Shown piece by piece: positions 19,104 to 28,267 of a stretch of DNA of 64,000 nt. The notes beneath the pieces are model-generated. The model saw only the letters and a list, made by a program, of their open reading frames with translations. It had not been told where the DNA came from and ran no database searches. A program made the translations under genes and the position numbers. Position 1 is the first letter of the stretch. Each line of letters starts with the position of its first letter. Origin of the DNA: JAJEDW01 sp963555775 (lineage in GTDB: Bacteria > Acidobacteriota > Terriglobia > 20CM-2-55-15); assembly GCA_963555775.3 (NCBI GenBank), contig CAUVWY020000009.1:930001-994000 (forward strand). Direction: 5' to 3'.

Positions 19104-19347
19104 TCGTTCGGCGCGAACCATGACGCTGGCGCCGCGGGCATCGGGGATCATCAACGTGTAGACCCTTCCGCCACCCTTCGCCATCCTTCCCCAAGCCGTC
19201 TGCCTCGCCAGGACAGCCCCTTTGAAAAAATGAAAACAGGCGAGAAGGAACGATCTATTGTTTCTTCTCCTTCCAGCGCCGCAAGTTTTTTGGGGTGGTT
19301 TATGATTTTTAGAATATACAAAGCAATACTATGGAAAAAGATGAAAT

Positions 19348-19371
19348 CTTAAACCGTTCTGGTGGTTTAAG
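19348..19371 (+). promoter_or_regulatory. Inverted-repeat operator upstream of abiEi
   Basis: A perfect 8-bp inverted repeat, CTTAAACC and GGTTTAAG with an 8-bp spacer, lies 20 nt before the AbiEi start in a markedly AT-rich leader (19220-19391). AbiEi antitoxins are known to repress their own operon by binding inverted repeats in the promoter region, so this is a likely autoregulatory site. The rest of the 288-bp gap after the SDR holds no gene. Confidence 0.6.
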
Positions 19372-19391
19372 AATATGTTAATTTCCAAATC

Positions 19392-20231
19392 ATGAGTGTG
19401 GAAAAACGTAAAAAACTAAACCAACTCCAGCGTCTCCTGCCCGAAGGACTGCTGGCGGATACGCGCTGGCTGGAAAGCGAAGGATACTCCAGCGCTCTCC
19501 TAAGCCTTTATGCTGTTGGAGGTTGGCTTGAGCACCCTGCCCGCGGCGTCTACCGGCGGCCGGGCGGCATGCTGCTCTGGCAACATGTCGTGGTCTCCCT
19601 GCAAAGTTTGCTGACCTTGCCGGTTAACGTTGGCGGCCGGACGGCCTTGGAACTGGGCGGGTTATCTCATTACGTTTCTGCCCAGGGGCTCCGCGAGGCT
19701 CATCTCTACAGTCATCGGCGCCTGCCAGGTTGGGTCGGCAAGCTCGATCTCGAAGTCCGCTTCGTCGTTCATACCGGTAAAGGACTGTTTCGGACGGCGT
19801 TGGACAGTGCGCCCGGACAGTGGAACCCGGCTGACCAGAGTTTCAGCAGTGGAGAACTCCCGCGCACCCTGACCCGGACGAGCTGGGGCCAATGGAACTG
19901 GCCTCTGATCCTGTCCACCCCGGAGCGGGCGATACTGGAATTCCTGCACGAAGTGCCTGAACGCGAGACGTTCGAGCAGGCGGACAAGTTCATGGAAGGT
20001 CTGCGCACTTTGAGCCCGCACCGGGTGCAGACGTTGCTCGAAGACTGCCGCAACATCAAAGTAAAACGGCTCTTCTTCTGGTTTGCGGAGCGCCACGAAC
20101 CCGCCTGGCTCAAGAAGATCGACAGGGATCGAATCGACCTCGGAAAAGGAAAGCGCTTGATCGTGCGGGGTGGGAGACTTGATAAGCACTACCTCATAAC
20201 CGTTCCGGAGAGACTCGATGGCAGCGAGTGA
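19392..20231 (+). CDS. AbiEi-type antitoxin (type IV toxin-antitoxin)
   Basis: The 279-residue protein has an N-terminal winged-helix region, with LLPEGLLADTRWLESEGYSS then LAVGGW-like and ARGVYRRPGG segments. A C-terminal AbiEi antitoxin domain includes LSTPERAILEFLHEVP and RNIKVKRLFFWFAERH. AbiEi neutralises the AbiEii nucleotidyltransferase without direct complex formation and represses the operon. The gene overlaps the AbiEii start at 20218 by 14 nt, as is typical for the pair. The reading frame is intact. Confidence 0.88.
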   Translation: MSVEKRKKLNQLQRLLPEGLLADTRWLESEGYSSALLSLYAVGGWLEHPARGVYRRPGGMLLWQHVVVSLQSLLTLPVNVGGRTALELGGLSHYVSAQGLREAHLYSHRRLPGWVGKLDLEVRFVVHTGKGLFRTALDSAPGQWNPADQSFSSGELPRTLTRTSWGQWNWPLILSTPERAILEFLHEVPERETFEQADKFMEGLRTLSPHRVQTLLEDCRNIKVKRLFFWFAERHEPAWLKKIDRDRIDLGKGKRLIVRGGRLDKHYLITVPERLDGSE

Positions 20232-21191
20232 ACAATACCGCCGACAGGTGGCATTACTCGTGCAGGCCCTCCCCTTCGTCGCCGAGGAAAGTTGTTTCGC
20301 CCTGAAAGGTGGAACAGCGATCAACTTTTTCGTCCGTAATCTGCCGCGCCTGTCGGTCGATATCGACCTGACTTATGTGCCGGTGGCAGATCGGAGCCGC
20401 TCGCTATCCGATATCGACGCTGCAATGCGGCGGATCGCGAAGCGCATCGGCGAGGGACTGGAGGGAACACGGGTACATGAGAGTGTCCTGAAAACGGAAC
20501 GGATCATCAACAAACTTGTCATCCAGACACCCTCAGCACAGGTGAAGATCGAGGTTACGCCAGTCTTGAGAGGTTGTGTGCAGGAGCCGGAGGTGCGCAG
20601 TGTTACTCCGCGCGTCGAGGAAGAGTTCGGCTATGCCGAAATCCAGACTGTCTCTTTCGCGGATCTCTATGCCGGTAAGATTGTTGCCGCTCTTGACCGG
20701 CAGCATCCACGCGACCTCTTCGATGTGCGCGATCTCCTGGCGAATGAAGGTATCGCGGACAAACTACGGGATGCTTTCGTCGTCTATCTGCTGAGCCATC
20801 ATCGACCGATGGGGGAAGTGCTGGCGCCGCGGCCCGGAAGGACATCGCACAAGAGTTCGAGCGCGGCTTCAGGGGCATGACAGAAGTTTCCATAACGCTT
20901 GATGAGCTTCTCGACGCGCGAGAGCAACTCGTTGGCGAGATCATCGGCAAGATGCCGACAAACCATAAAGACCTGTTGATCTCGTTCAAGGCTGGTGAGC
21001 CGGACTGGTCGAAACTTGATGTGCCTGGGGCGAGAGACCTGCCTGCTGTCAGGTGGCGAATGCAGAATCTGGCCAAGCTGGATCACGTCCGACGGGACGC
21101 TCTGATGGCCAATCTGAAGAGGGCGCTGAGTGTAGACCAGGATTATGGCGTAACCGCTCCTTTACGAAACTCCGCCACTGGAGCAGAGTAG
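20218..21191 (+). pseudogene. AbiEii nucleotidyltransferase toxin, frameshifted
   Basis: The 5' part encodes FALKGGTAINFF and LSVDIDLTYVP, the GG-x(n)-DxD nucleotidyltransferase motif of AbiEii, and DLYAGKIVAALDRQHPRDLFD. Near 20832-20836, in a CGGCCCGG run, the frame breaks and the first frame ends at 20880. The second frame continues as RKDIAQEFERGF and GMTEVSITLDELLDAREQL, then DLPAVRWRMQNLAKL, and stops at 21191. Together they would make a normal toxin of about 323 residues. The C-terminal domain is lost in the current frame, so the toxin is probably inactive unless the shift is a sequencing error. Its end overlaps the convergent HigA-like gene. Confidence 0.82.
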
Positions 21192-21490
21192 GAGTCACTT
21201 CGGTCTTGCGCCACAAACTGAATCTTCACCCCGCAGGCAGAGGCGATTTTGGTCACCGTACCGAGCCGAGGATCTCTGTTTCCCGATAAACCGCGGGAGA
21301 GGCCCACCCGGTCGATGTGCGCTCGGCGTGCGATTTCCGAAACGCCGCCCTGCGCCGCCGCCACGTTACGAAAGGCTTTCATCAACAATTGAGGGTCACC
21401 ATCGTGCTCCTCAATTGCGGCGTTCAAGTATGCGGCAATGTCTTCGGGTGTTTTGAGGTAATCGCCAGCTCTATGTTCTTTGACGGGCAT
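21143..21490 (-). CDS. HigA-like addiction-module antidote (HTH antitoxin)
   Basis: The 115-residue protein reads YLKTPEDIAAYLNAAIEE, then VSEIARRAHIDRVGLSRGLS, a helix-turn-helix of the XRE-like addiction-module antidote family often paired with a HigB/RelE toxin. ATG 21490 is chosen because AAGGAG lies 6 nt upstream; the frame is open to 21520. No intact toxin gene lies upstream on the same strand, so it may be an orphan. Its promoter carries two palindromes (21531-21577), consistent with autorepression. Its 3' end overlaps the convergent AbiEii pseudogene by 49 nt. Confidence 0.75.
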   Translation of the reverse strand: MPVKEHRAGDYLKTPEDIAAYLNAAIEEHDGDPQLLMKAFRNVAAAQGGVSEIARRAHIDRVGLSRGLSGNRDPRLGTVTKIASACGVKIQFVAQDRSDSYSAPVAEFRKGAVTP

Positions 21491-21530
21491 TTCGCTTCTC
21501 CTTAAAGTAGTCCGTGCCATCTTCTGCCAC

Positions 21531-21577
21531 GTAGTGGACTACCTCAACCCATTATAATTGTAGCCAGTTGACTACAA
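21531..21577 (-). promoter_or_regulatory. Promoter with palindromic operators for the HigA-like gene
   Basis: Read on the minus strand there is a consensus -10 TATAAT (21551-21556) and a -35-like TTGTAG (21572-21577). The spacing is short, 15 nt. The -35 lies inside a palindrome TTGTAG-8-CTACAA (21558-21577). A second palindrome GTAGT-GG-ACTAC lies just downstream (21531-21542). Shared GTAG/CTAC half-sites suggest that the HTH antitoxin represses its own promoter. Confidence 0.6.
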
Positions 21578-21993
21578 AATGTCGCGCAAGTAAGGCATCT
21601 CTCCCTTCTCGTCGACCGCGTACCGTCACCCGTCGGCAATACGGTGGAGCGGACACGCGCTTTATTCCAGGACTGGGAGGCGCCCGATGTATCGGTCCGC
21701 CGTGAGAAGGCGGCAATCTTCAGTGCGTGCGACCCCGCGCGGCGACTGCGTTCCAGGTGGTCGCATTCGGCGGCCCGTCCGCGGGTTCGTGGGCTTCCGT
21801 GACACGACATCGACAGAGATTCCCAGCTTCCCGAAGAAAATCGGGAGTCTTCCAAGGAAAAAATATTTTCCTGCGATCGATTCAGTCAAATATTCTCAAA
21901 TTACTGTGATAATCCCAGAACTTTAATTTAAGATAACTGCTGAATTTGTTCCTATGATCTGTGCACAGTTATGAGTGGATTGGGGACATCATA
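21578..21993. other. Island edge: unassigned region and AT-rich leader of dpdC
   Basis: About 200 bp on the plus strand (21607-21760) look like a coding fragment (ERTRALFQDWEAPDVSVRRE) of a gene I cannot name, without start or stop. From 21840 the sequence becomes AT-rich and contains an 18-bp palindrome AGGAAAA-AATA-TTTTCCT (21855-21872) and several TATA-like blocks. This leader probably carries the promoter of the dpdC operon, but I cannot pick one -35/-10 pair with confidence. Confidence 0.4.
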
Positions 21994-22929
21994 GTGCCGC
22001 TATTAATCATTAACTGTACGAACCGAAAACGCGTCAAAGCCAGCGCTGATCTTGACGCCAAGACTTTAAGTCCAGGGTCTCCGTACGAGGTGGCTCAAGA
22101 ATGGCGAACCCGCGTATCTCAAACGGTCGGACGACATTGTGCCAACTATTTGTATTGCGGTCGTAGCTTCTCGGAAAGCGTTGTTGCCAGTAAGCGCCTG
22201 AATGCTGATCTCTGGATCGTGTCTGCGGGGATGGGATTAATTTCGGCTGACGACATGATCCCCGCTTACAACCTTTCTGTGTCCAACAAGATGTGCTCTC
22301 CAGGTGCACATATGAGCGGTTCCTGGGACCCCACACTTTGGTGGGAAGATGCCAATAAGATATGGTCACCGACGCGATCAATCAGCAAGTTGATTTCCGA
22401 TAACTCGACGAGTCTTGCAATAGTTGGTTTATCGGGCCCTTACCTCGATATGGTTCACCACGATTTGCAGCAAATAACCCCGACCGAACGTGACAGGGTC
22501 CGCTTAATCGTGCATCCCGCCAATCGAAACGCAGTACCTGCGCTCGACCGCAACATCATGCCCTACGATGAAAGGCTTGATGGGCCTGACAGTTCGTTTC
22601 GTGGCACACGGAATGACTTTGTCGCCCGTGCCGCAAATCATTTCTGCTCCCTGTTGGTCAACAACTGTGACCGTTCCGTCAACTATCACCGAGATCTTGT
22701 GGCGCGAAGCTTGAGCACGCTTCAGCACACACAACGTATTCGAAGAGAACAACGAAATGACACCGAAATTGTCCAGTTAATCATTCGCAACTGGGCCGAT
22801 GCGCACGGTCGATCGGGCCGTATGCTTAGAATTCTCAGGGACAAAGAGGCCGTCTCATGCGAACAGAACCGATTCAGGCGACTGTTCCATACAGCCGCAA
22901 ACGAAATCACGATTCAGGAACAACAATGA
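21994..22929 (+). CDS. dpdC: DpdC-like protein of the 7-deazaguanine DNA modification island
   Basis: The protein of about 311 residues opens with a hydrophobic strand and LLIINCTNRKR. It has LWIVSAGMGLIS, similar in style to YaaA/DUF6884-type folds, and later IVHPANRNAVPALD and FRGTRNDFVARAANHF. I cannot place it by motif alone. The dpdC call rests on position: it is the first gene of the arm that encodes DpdB, DpdA and preQ0 synthesis. In characterised systems DpdC converts DNA preQ0 to the amido form (dADG). GTG 21994 is preferred, with GGGGA about 9 nt upstream; the frame is open to 21961. Its stop overlaps the next ATG (ATGA). Confidence 0.6.
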   Translation: MPLLIINCTNRKRVKASADLDAKTLSPGSPYEVAQEWRTRVSQTVGRHCANYLYCGRSFSESVVASKRLNADLWIVSAGMGLISADDMIPAYNLSVSNKMCSPGAHMSGSWDPTLWWEDANKIWSPTRSISKLISDNSTSLAIVGLSGPYLDMVHHDLQQITPTERDRVRLIVHPANRNAVPALDRNIMPYDERLDGPDSSFRGTRNDFVARAANHFCSLLVNNCDRSVNYHRDLVARSLSTLQHTQRIRREQRNDTEIVQLIIRNWADAHGRSGRMLRILRDKEAVSCEQNRFRRLFHTAANEITIQEQQ

Positions 22930-23322
22930 CGCAAGAAACACTGACCATCCGCGCTCTGAAAACAAGTCAAGGTGACGGCGCAGATGTCTATTCCTTTTTT
23001 GCGCCTGGGCGTGACATTGTGCGGATCGCCGATATTTCCCGCCTGGAACGCGACGAGGATGAAGACTTAAGGGGATTTCAGCGCAAAGACATCAAGAACC
23101 ACATCAAAAACATCGTCGAATATCTCAATCAAGGGAACGTCCTTTTTCCGAATGCGATCATCTTGGCATTCACACGAGAGATTCAGTTCAAACAATCGCG
23201 CGGGCCGAACCAGAGGAATCTGACTGATGTGGCGTCCATGGGAACATTAAGCATCCCAATCCGAGAAGAGGGCGACAGGGCCGCCTGGGTGGTCGATGGT
23301 CAGCAACGGTCGCTTGCTCTAG

Positions 23323-25176
23323 ACCCTGAATAAGCGCGATTGAGGAAGTATCGATAGTGAAAAAGTAGCGGAAGTACCCGAAATGTCCCCGTCCCGTGCG
23401 AAAAAGAATTTGCAGAATCCTGACGGAAAAGGAGGCATTTCGGATGAACGATTATACGCGCAAGAACATGAGGAATCGCAAGCGGCGAATCGAGCGTCGG
23501 CTTGGGGACCGGCATTGGAGGGAACAGTCGGCGCCGATGTTGTCGGCGAGTAACATGCACTATGAGATGGGCAAGCGGACGCGGGGGACGGCGGTGGGCG
23601 GTCTTGGGGCGATGCATCGGGTGGCGCGGCGGACGGGTCTGATCGAGGCCATCGACGCGCGGGTGGATGTGCTGAAGCGGCATCTGCCGTATCACGAGTC
23701 GGATCACGTGTTGAACATCGCCTACAACGCGTTGACGGGAGGGACGTGTCTGGAAGACATCGAGTTGCGGCGCAACGACGAAGCATACCTGGATGCGCTG
23801 GGGGCGCAGCGGATACCGGACCCGACCACGGCGGGCGACTTTTGCCGGAGATTCGAGCCCGGCGACGTGGAGAACCTGATGGAGGCGGCGAATGAAGTGC
23901 GGCTGAATGTGTGGCGGCAGCAACCGGCCGGTTTTTTCGACGAGGCGGTGTTGGACGCGGATGGGACCCTGGCGCCGACCAGCGGGGAATGCAAGGAAGG
24001 GATGGATATCGCCTACGACGGGACATGGGGCTATCACCCGTTGTTGATTTCACTGGCGAACACCTCCGAGCCGTTATACCTGGTGAACCGGAGCGGCAAC
24101 CGGCCCTCGCATGAAGGCGCGGCCCCGCGGTTCGATCAGGCGATCGGGTTGTGCCAGCGCGCCGGGTTCCATCGGATCCTGCTGCGCGGGGACACCGACT
24201 TCAGCCAGACCCGGCATCTGGATGGATGGGACGGCCAGGGCGTGGACTTCATCTTCGGTATCGACGCGAGGGCGAACCTGGTGGCGCGGGCCGATGCGCT
24301 GGAGCCGGACTGCTGGGCAGTTCTGGAGCGTGAGGCCAGATACGAGGTGGCCACCCAGCCCCGCCAGCGTCCCGACAAGGTCAAGGAACGGATCGTTCGG
24401 GAACGCGGTTTCAAGAACGTTCGCTTGCGGGGCGAAGACGTGGCCGAGTTCGCCTACCGGCCCGGCGCCTGTAAGCGGGACTACCGCGTCGTGGTGGTGC
24501 GGAAGAATCTGTCGGAGGCCAAAGGGGAGTGGGTGTTGTTCGACAAGATCCGGTACTTCTTCTACATCACGAACCGTGCCGGTCCCGCCGACCGGATCGT
24601 GAAGCGCGCGAATCAACGGTGCAATCAGGAGAATCTCATCGAGCAACTCAAGAACGGCGTCCGGGCCTTGAAAATGCCGGTGGGCGACCGGACCGGCAAC
24701 TGGGCCTACATGGTGATGGCGTCGCTGGCCTGGACCCTGAAGGCGTGGTTTGCGTTGCTGCTTCCCGAAACCGGACGCTGGGCCCCGAAGTATCGGGCCG
24801 AGAAGCAGACCGTTCTACGCATGGAGTTCAAGACGTTCCTGAACGCCTTCATCCTCCTGCCGTGCCAACTCGTGCGTACCGGCCGGCGCATCGTCTTCCG
24901 GCTCATGGCCTGGAACCCGTGGCTGTCCGTCTTGTTCCGTGCCGTGGATGTGTTGCGTCGTCCCCTGCGATGCTGACCCGATCATGGATCTGAGCCCGGG
25001 CGGTCGAGGTCCCGGTTGCTGTCAACCCTTCAAACAGACACGGCGAGGCCCCCACTGGAACAGACGCAACTCGAACCGGAGGCCGGGACAAAACGATCCC
25101 GGAACGGAAGGTTATGCCTCCAACTTTATGGCTGGGAACCGGCCGTTCGCCATCTGGTTATGCGCTTGTTTTGGGT
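23323..25176 (+). mobile_element. IS1380-family insertion sequence in dpdB
   Basis: The element is 1854 bp. Its ends are imperfect inverted repeats starting ACCCTGAATAAGCGC (left) and ACCCAAAACAAGCGC (right, complement), and it is flanked by a 4-bp duplication CTAG (23319-23322 and 25177-25180). It carries one transposase gene. Removing the element and one CTAG restores the dpdB frame exactly, which confirms the borders. Confidence 0.9.
23444..24976 (+). CDS. IS1380-family DDE transposase
   Basis: The 510-residue transposase shows the IS1380 pattern. DADGTLAPTSGECKEGMD holds the first catalytic Asp, RILLRGDTDFSQ the second, and the C-terminal NQENLIEQLKNGVRAL the Glu. It catalyses cut-and-paste movement of its element. 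ATG 23444 is preferred because GGAGG lies 8 nt upstream; the frame is open to 23396. The gene appears intact, so the element may still be mobile. Confidence 0.93.
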   Translation: MNDYTRKNMRNRKRRIERRLGDRHWREQSAPMLSASNMHYEMGKRTRGTAVGGLGAMHRVARRTGLIEAIDARVDVLKRHLPYHESDHVLNIAYNALTGGTCLEDIELRRNDEAYLDALGAQRIPDPTTAGDFCRRFEPGDVENLMEAANEVRLNVWRQQPAGFFDEAVLDADGTLAPTSGECKEGMDIAYDGTWGYHPLLISLANTSEPLYLVNRSGNRPSHEGAAPRFDQAIGLCQRAGFHRILLRGDTDFSQTRHLDGWDGQGVDFIFGIDARANLVARADALEPDCWAVLEREARYEVATQPRQRPDKVKERIVRERGFKNVRLRGEDVAEFAYRPGACKRDYRVVVVRKNLSEAKGEWVLFDKIRYFFYITNRAGPADRIVKRANQRCNQENLIEQLKNGVRALKMPVGDRTGNWAYMVMASLAWTLKAWFALLLPETGRWAPKYRAEKQTVLRMEFKTFLNAFILLPCQLVRTGRRIVFRLMAWNPWLSVLFRAVDVLRRPLRC

Positions 25177-25907
25177 CTAGAGCAATCAGATAATTCCGGC
25201 ATCCCGGTTCCTGTAGTCGGTTTCATTTGTGAGGATCTGCAAACACAGCGCGAGCAGTTCATCCTGGTAAACAAAGCGAGACCCTTGCCTCGCCGCCTTA
25301 TCAACGAACTTCTTCCCGAAACCGGTGTCCTCCTTCCGCGCGATTTAGCTGTCAGAAAGATACCAAGCAAACTATGCCACCTTTTGAACCGCGACCCGCA
25401 GTCGCCGTTTTATCGATTGATTAAGCGAATGTCTGACGCAAACTAATCCGCTGCCGTTATCGTCGATTCTGCGATCATAGACATGATCAAACACAGCATT
25501 AACAATCCACTCGGAGCGCTGTCCCCTTACAAAGGGACACGGAACGGCAACGCTGAAATCGATTCGATGTACCGCGTTACATGCGGTTTCTGGTCGGCAA
25601 TGAGGGACGTTTTTGCGGACGCGTGGGGTAAAGACCCGCGCGAAAGCCGGTTGATGCACTCGGCTGGGATTCAAGCCGCAGGCGTACTGATGGACCGTAT
25701 CACTGCGCGACTAGGATCTTATGACGAGAGCACGTCTAAGAAATTCAAGCGCGATTTAGAGTGCATGGCACCGTATTGCCATTGGACTAGTGGTACTTGG
25801 GAGGGCCTTGGTCTCGAATGGAACGAGATTCAGAGTATCCCGCGACACATTCGCGGATTGGCCGACGAACTGGTACGGATCTATAACCAGACTACTCGCT
25901 CTTGACT

Positions 25908-27182
25908 ATGGAGTTTATCTACGCAGACAGCCTGGACTACGTCGATCCCAATTTTGATTTTGAAACGGATTCAAGTAGCCCTGGACGCGAGCGCTACTGG
26001 GACGACAAATTCGCTCATGAAATCCTGGAGTGTGCGCCGTATGACGGGATTTTAGTCTCGCGTGGGGTAGTTGGAGATCACCGATTCCCAGGAAAGTATT
26101 CTGAGGCACAGGCACATAGGTTCAGACGTGTCGGTGCACGCGCATTTCTTCGCTTCAATGGCGAGAAAAACCGCGATAAGAAGATCTTCGGTGATTGCGG
26201 TGCGTTTTCGTACCACAAAATGGACAGCCCGCCGTATTCGCCAGAAGAGATCATCGAATTTTACGAAGATGGGAAGTTCACGCATGGTTGCTCGATAGAC
26301 CACATTATCTTCGAGTTCAATCGCGACAACTCGGCTACTCCGTCAGAGAACGCCCGGAAGCGGTCGAGGATAACAATCGACTTTGCCGAAAGGTTTATCG
26401 ACGTGTGGCGGCAAAGGGGTTCTCGATTCGTGCCTATCGGTATCGTTCAGGGTTGGTCGCCCAAGAGCATGGGCGATGCTGCGGAATCCTTGGTGAAACT
26501 TGGTTATGACTATCTCGCACTCGGAGGTATGGTCCCACTGAATGCCCGATCCATCCATCTTTGTCTTGCAGAAGTGCGTGCCAGAATTCCGAGCAAGGTC
26601 CGAATCCATCTTCTCGGTTTTGCCAAAGCGGAACAAATCACCGAATTCACAAACTACGGGATCACCAGTTTTGACTCGACCTCACCCTTACTCCGAGCCT
26701 TCAAAGATTCCAACCGCAATTACTATGTCAATAGTGGCGCTGGCGGCCTGGAATATTTTTACGCAATCCGCGTTCCACAGGCTCTTGAGAATGTTGGGGT
26801 TAAGCGCCTAGTAAGAGAAGGACTCGTCAAGCAAGATGAACTCGTTCGATTGGAGGCGTCCGCTCTTCGGACACTGCGCAGCTTCGACCGCGGTGAAAGC
26901 GATCTAGACGATGCGATCAATGCCTTGTTCCATTATCAGAGGAAACTTTCGACCGCGAAGGATGACAGCGCGAAAGTCGAACGAAGTATTGCGCAATTGA
27001 TGGAGCGCTATCGGAAATCTCTAGCAGCAGCACCATGGAAAAATTGCCCATGCCGGATCTGCAGGACTTCTGGAATTGAAGTGATCATCTTCAGAGCAAG
27101 CAACCGGAACAAGCGCCGCGGGATCCATAATCTGCAGTCGTTCTATAAGTTAGTGACCGAATTGGAGCGACCAGAAAAATGA
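25908..27182 (+). CDS. dpdA: DpdA, DNA 7-deazaguanine transglycosylase
   Basis: The 424-residue protein is a TGT-superfamily enzyme adapted to DNA. FGDCGAFSYHKMD carries the first catalytic Asp (D96), followed by FVPIGIVQGWS and YDYLALGGMVPLN as in TGT barrels, and SFDSTSPLLRA carries the nucleophile-position Asp (D256). The C-terminal zinc site is CPCRIC plus a later His (C380, C382, C385, H407), the TGT spacing. DpdA exchanges guanine in DNA for preQ0. The start is ATG 25908; TTG 25902 is possible. No strong ribosome binding site is seen. Its stop overlaps the ATG of the intact dpdB. Confidence 0.9.
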   Translation: MEFIYADSLDYVDPNFDFETDSSSPGRERYWDDKFAHEILECAPYDGILVSRGVVGDHRFPGKYSEAQAHRFRRVGARAFLRFNGEKNRDKKIFGDCGAFSYHKMDSPPYSPEEIIEFYEDGKFTHGCSIDHIIFEFNRDNSATPSENARKRSRITIDFAERFIDVWRQRGSRFVPIGIVQGWSPKSMGDAAESLVKLGYDYLALGGMVPLNARSIHLCLAEVRARIPSKVRIHLLGFAKAEQITEFTNYGITSFDSTSPLLRAFKDSNRNYYVNSGAGGLEYFYAIRVPQALENVGVKRLVREGLVKQDELVRLEASALRTLRSFDRGESDLDDAINALFHYQRKLSTAKDDSAKVERSIAQLMERYRKSLAAAPWKNCPCRICRTSGIEVIIFRASNRNKRRGIHNLQSFYKLVTELERPEK

Positions 27183-28267
27183 CCAAGATATTGCAATTTA
27201 TTGGGGTTATTGCGAACCAATCGAAACAGCACACCGTTGTTTCGTTTCCCGCGCTGGCAAACGAACTGCACAAAATTGCGGACATTCACCGGGCCGGTCG
27301 AAGAGTTAGTGGTGTGCTGGAGGGCTTCCAACGCCCACGGATTGCCAATCACATAAAGGAGATCCGGACTTATCTACTGCAACCGGACGCGATCCTTCCA
27401 AACTCGATTGTCATCGCATTTTCCGACGGGGTCACGGTAGAAAAGGTGGCGCGTCGTATCGCGATTGTCTCGGTTGACTGTGAAAAGGGTCCGCCTGGCC
27501 TCATCGTTGATGGCCAGCAGCGCCTACACGCACTGACGAGTTCGGGCCGTGATGATTTTGAAATTTTTGTGTCAGCATTTATTGCCAATAGTGAAGACGA
27601 GTTGCGCGCGCAATTCATTCTGATAAACAACACCAGACCGCTGCCGAAATCGCTTATTTACGAGTTATTACCGACGGTGTCTGGCCTGCCTTCCTCGATG
27701 AAAAGTCGGTCGTTTGCGTCCAAACTAGCCGGTCGATTGAATTTTGAAACAGAGTCGTCGCTCTTTGGGCAAATCTGCATGCATACCAGCCCTGAGGGGA
27801 TCATTAAGGACACGTCGATACACAGGGTCATCATGAATTCCGCTAGTGATGGGGCGCTTAGAGAACTCAAACATAGTGAGGATTTCGAAGACCGAGCATT
27901 CAACCTGATCAGCAATTTCTATCAGGCGGTGCAAAACAGCTTCCCACAAGCGTGGAGAAATCAAACTCCAAGAACCTCACGACTTGTCCACGGTGCTGGC
28001 ATCATAGCGATGGGTTACGTTATGGAATACCTCTACGCCCGAGATTCCGCCTGTGAAATAGACGAATTCGAACGCGGCATATCACCCCTGATTGATTGCA
28101 CTGCATGGACGGCCGGGAACTGGAACTTTCCAGACGGGGAGTGCCGACCGTGGAACGGTATTCAAAATGTCGGACGGGAGATCCTTAAGCTGACCGATTA
28201 TCTCCTGCGCGTTCTCAGAAACGCACCGGCATCAACGGCCGTTGTGCCCATGCGGGTCTTCAAGTGA
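27179..28267 (+). CDS. dpdB: DpdB, DGQHR-domain protein (intact copy)
   Basis: The 362-residue protein carries LIVDGQQRLHALTSSG (D111-R115), the signature of the DGQHR/DndB-like ParB superfamily. It also has LRAQFILINNTRPLPKSLIYELLP, shared with the broken copy upstream, and LVHGAGIIAMGYVME near the C-terminus. In characterised Dpd systems DpdB has ATPase activity and is needed with DpdA to insert preQ0 into DNA. The ATG overlaps the dpdA stop and its own stop overlaps the queC start (GTGA), so the three genes are coupled. This copy has no defects and may replace the disrupted one. Confidence 0.87.
   Translation: MTKILQFIGVIANQSKQHTVVSFPALANELHKIADIHRAGRRVSGVLEGFQRPRIANHIKEIRTYLLQPDAILPNSIVIAFSDGVTVEKVARRIAIVSVDCEKGPPGLIVDGQQRLHALTSSGRDDFEIFVSAFIANSEDELRAQFILINNTRPLPKSLIYELLPTVSGLPSSMKSRSFASKLAGRLNFETESSLFGQICMHTSPEGIIKDTSIHRVIMNSASDGALRELKHSEDFEDRAFNLISNFYQAVQNSFPQAWRNQTPRTSRLVHGAGIIAMGYVMEYLYARDSACEIDEFERGISPLIDCTAWTAGNWNFPDGECRPWNGIQNVGREILKLTDYLLRVLRNAPASTAVVPMRVFK

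Larger units (their letters stand above)
22926..25905 (+). pseudogene. dpdB: First dpdB copy, disrupted by IS1380 and a nonsense codon
   Basis: The 5' part (22926-23322) encodes a DGQHR-type protein up to VVDGQQRSLAL. An IS1380-family element then interrupts it. After the right CTAG target duplication the same frame resumes as EQSDNSGIPVPVVGF, then EQFILVNKARPLPRRLINEL. An in-frame TAA at 25444 follows; a single CAA-to-TAA change would explain it. The remaining frame runs to 25905 with HSAGIQAAGVLMDR and TSGTWEGLGLEWNEIQ. With the IS and one CTAG removed the gene is 374 codons, matching the intact copy at 27179-28267 (362 residues). DpdB proteins are ATPases that work with DpdA. This copy cannot make a full protein. 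Confidence 0.85.

Noticed and set aside
22926..28267. Dnd phosphorothioation system because of DndB-like proteins
   Set aside because: No dndA, dndC, dndD or dndE is present; the DGQHR proteins adjoin a TGT-type transglycosylase.
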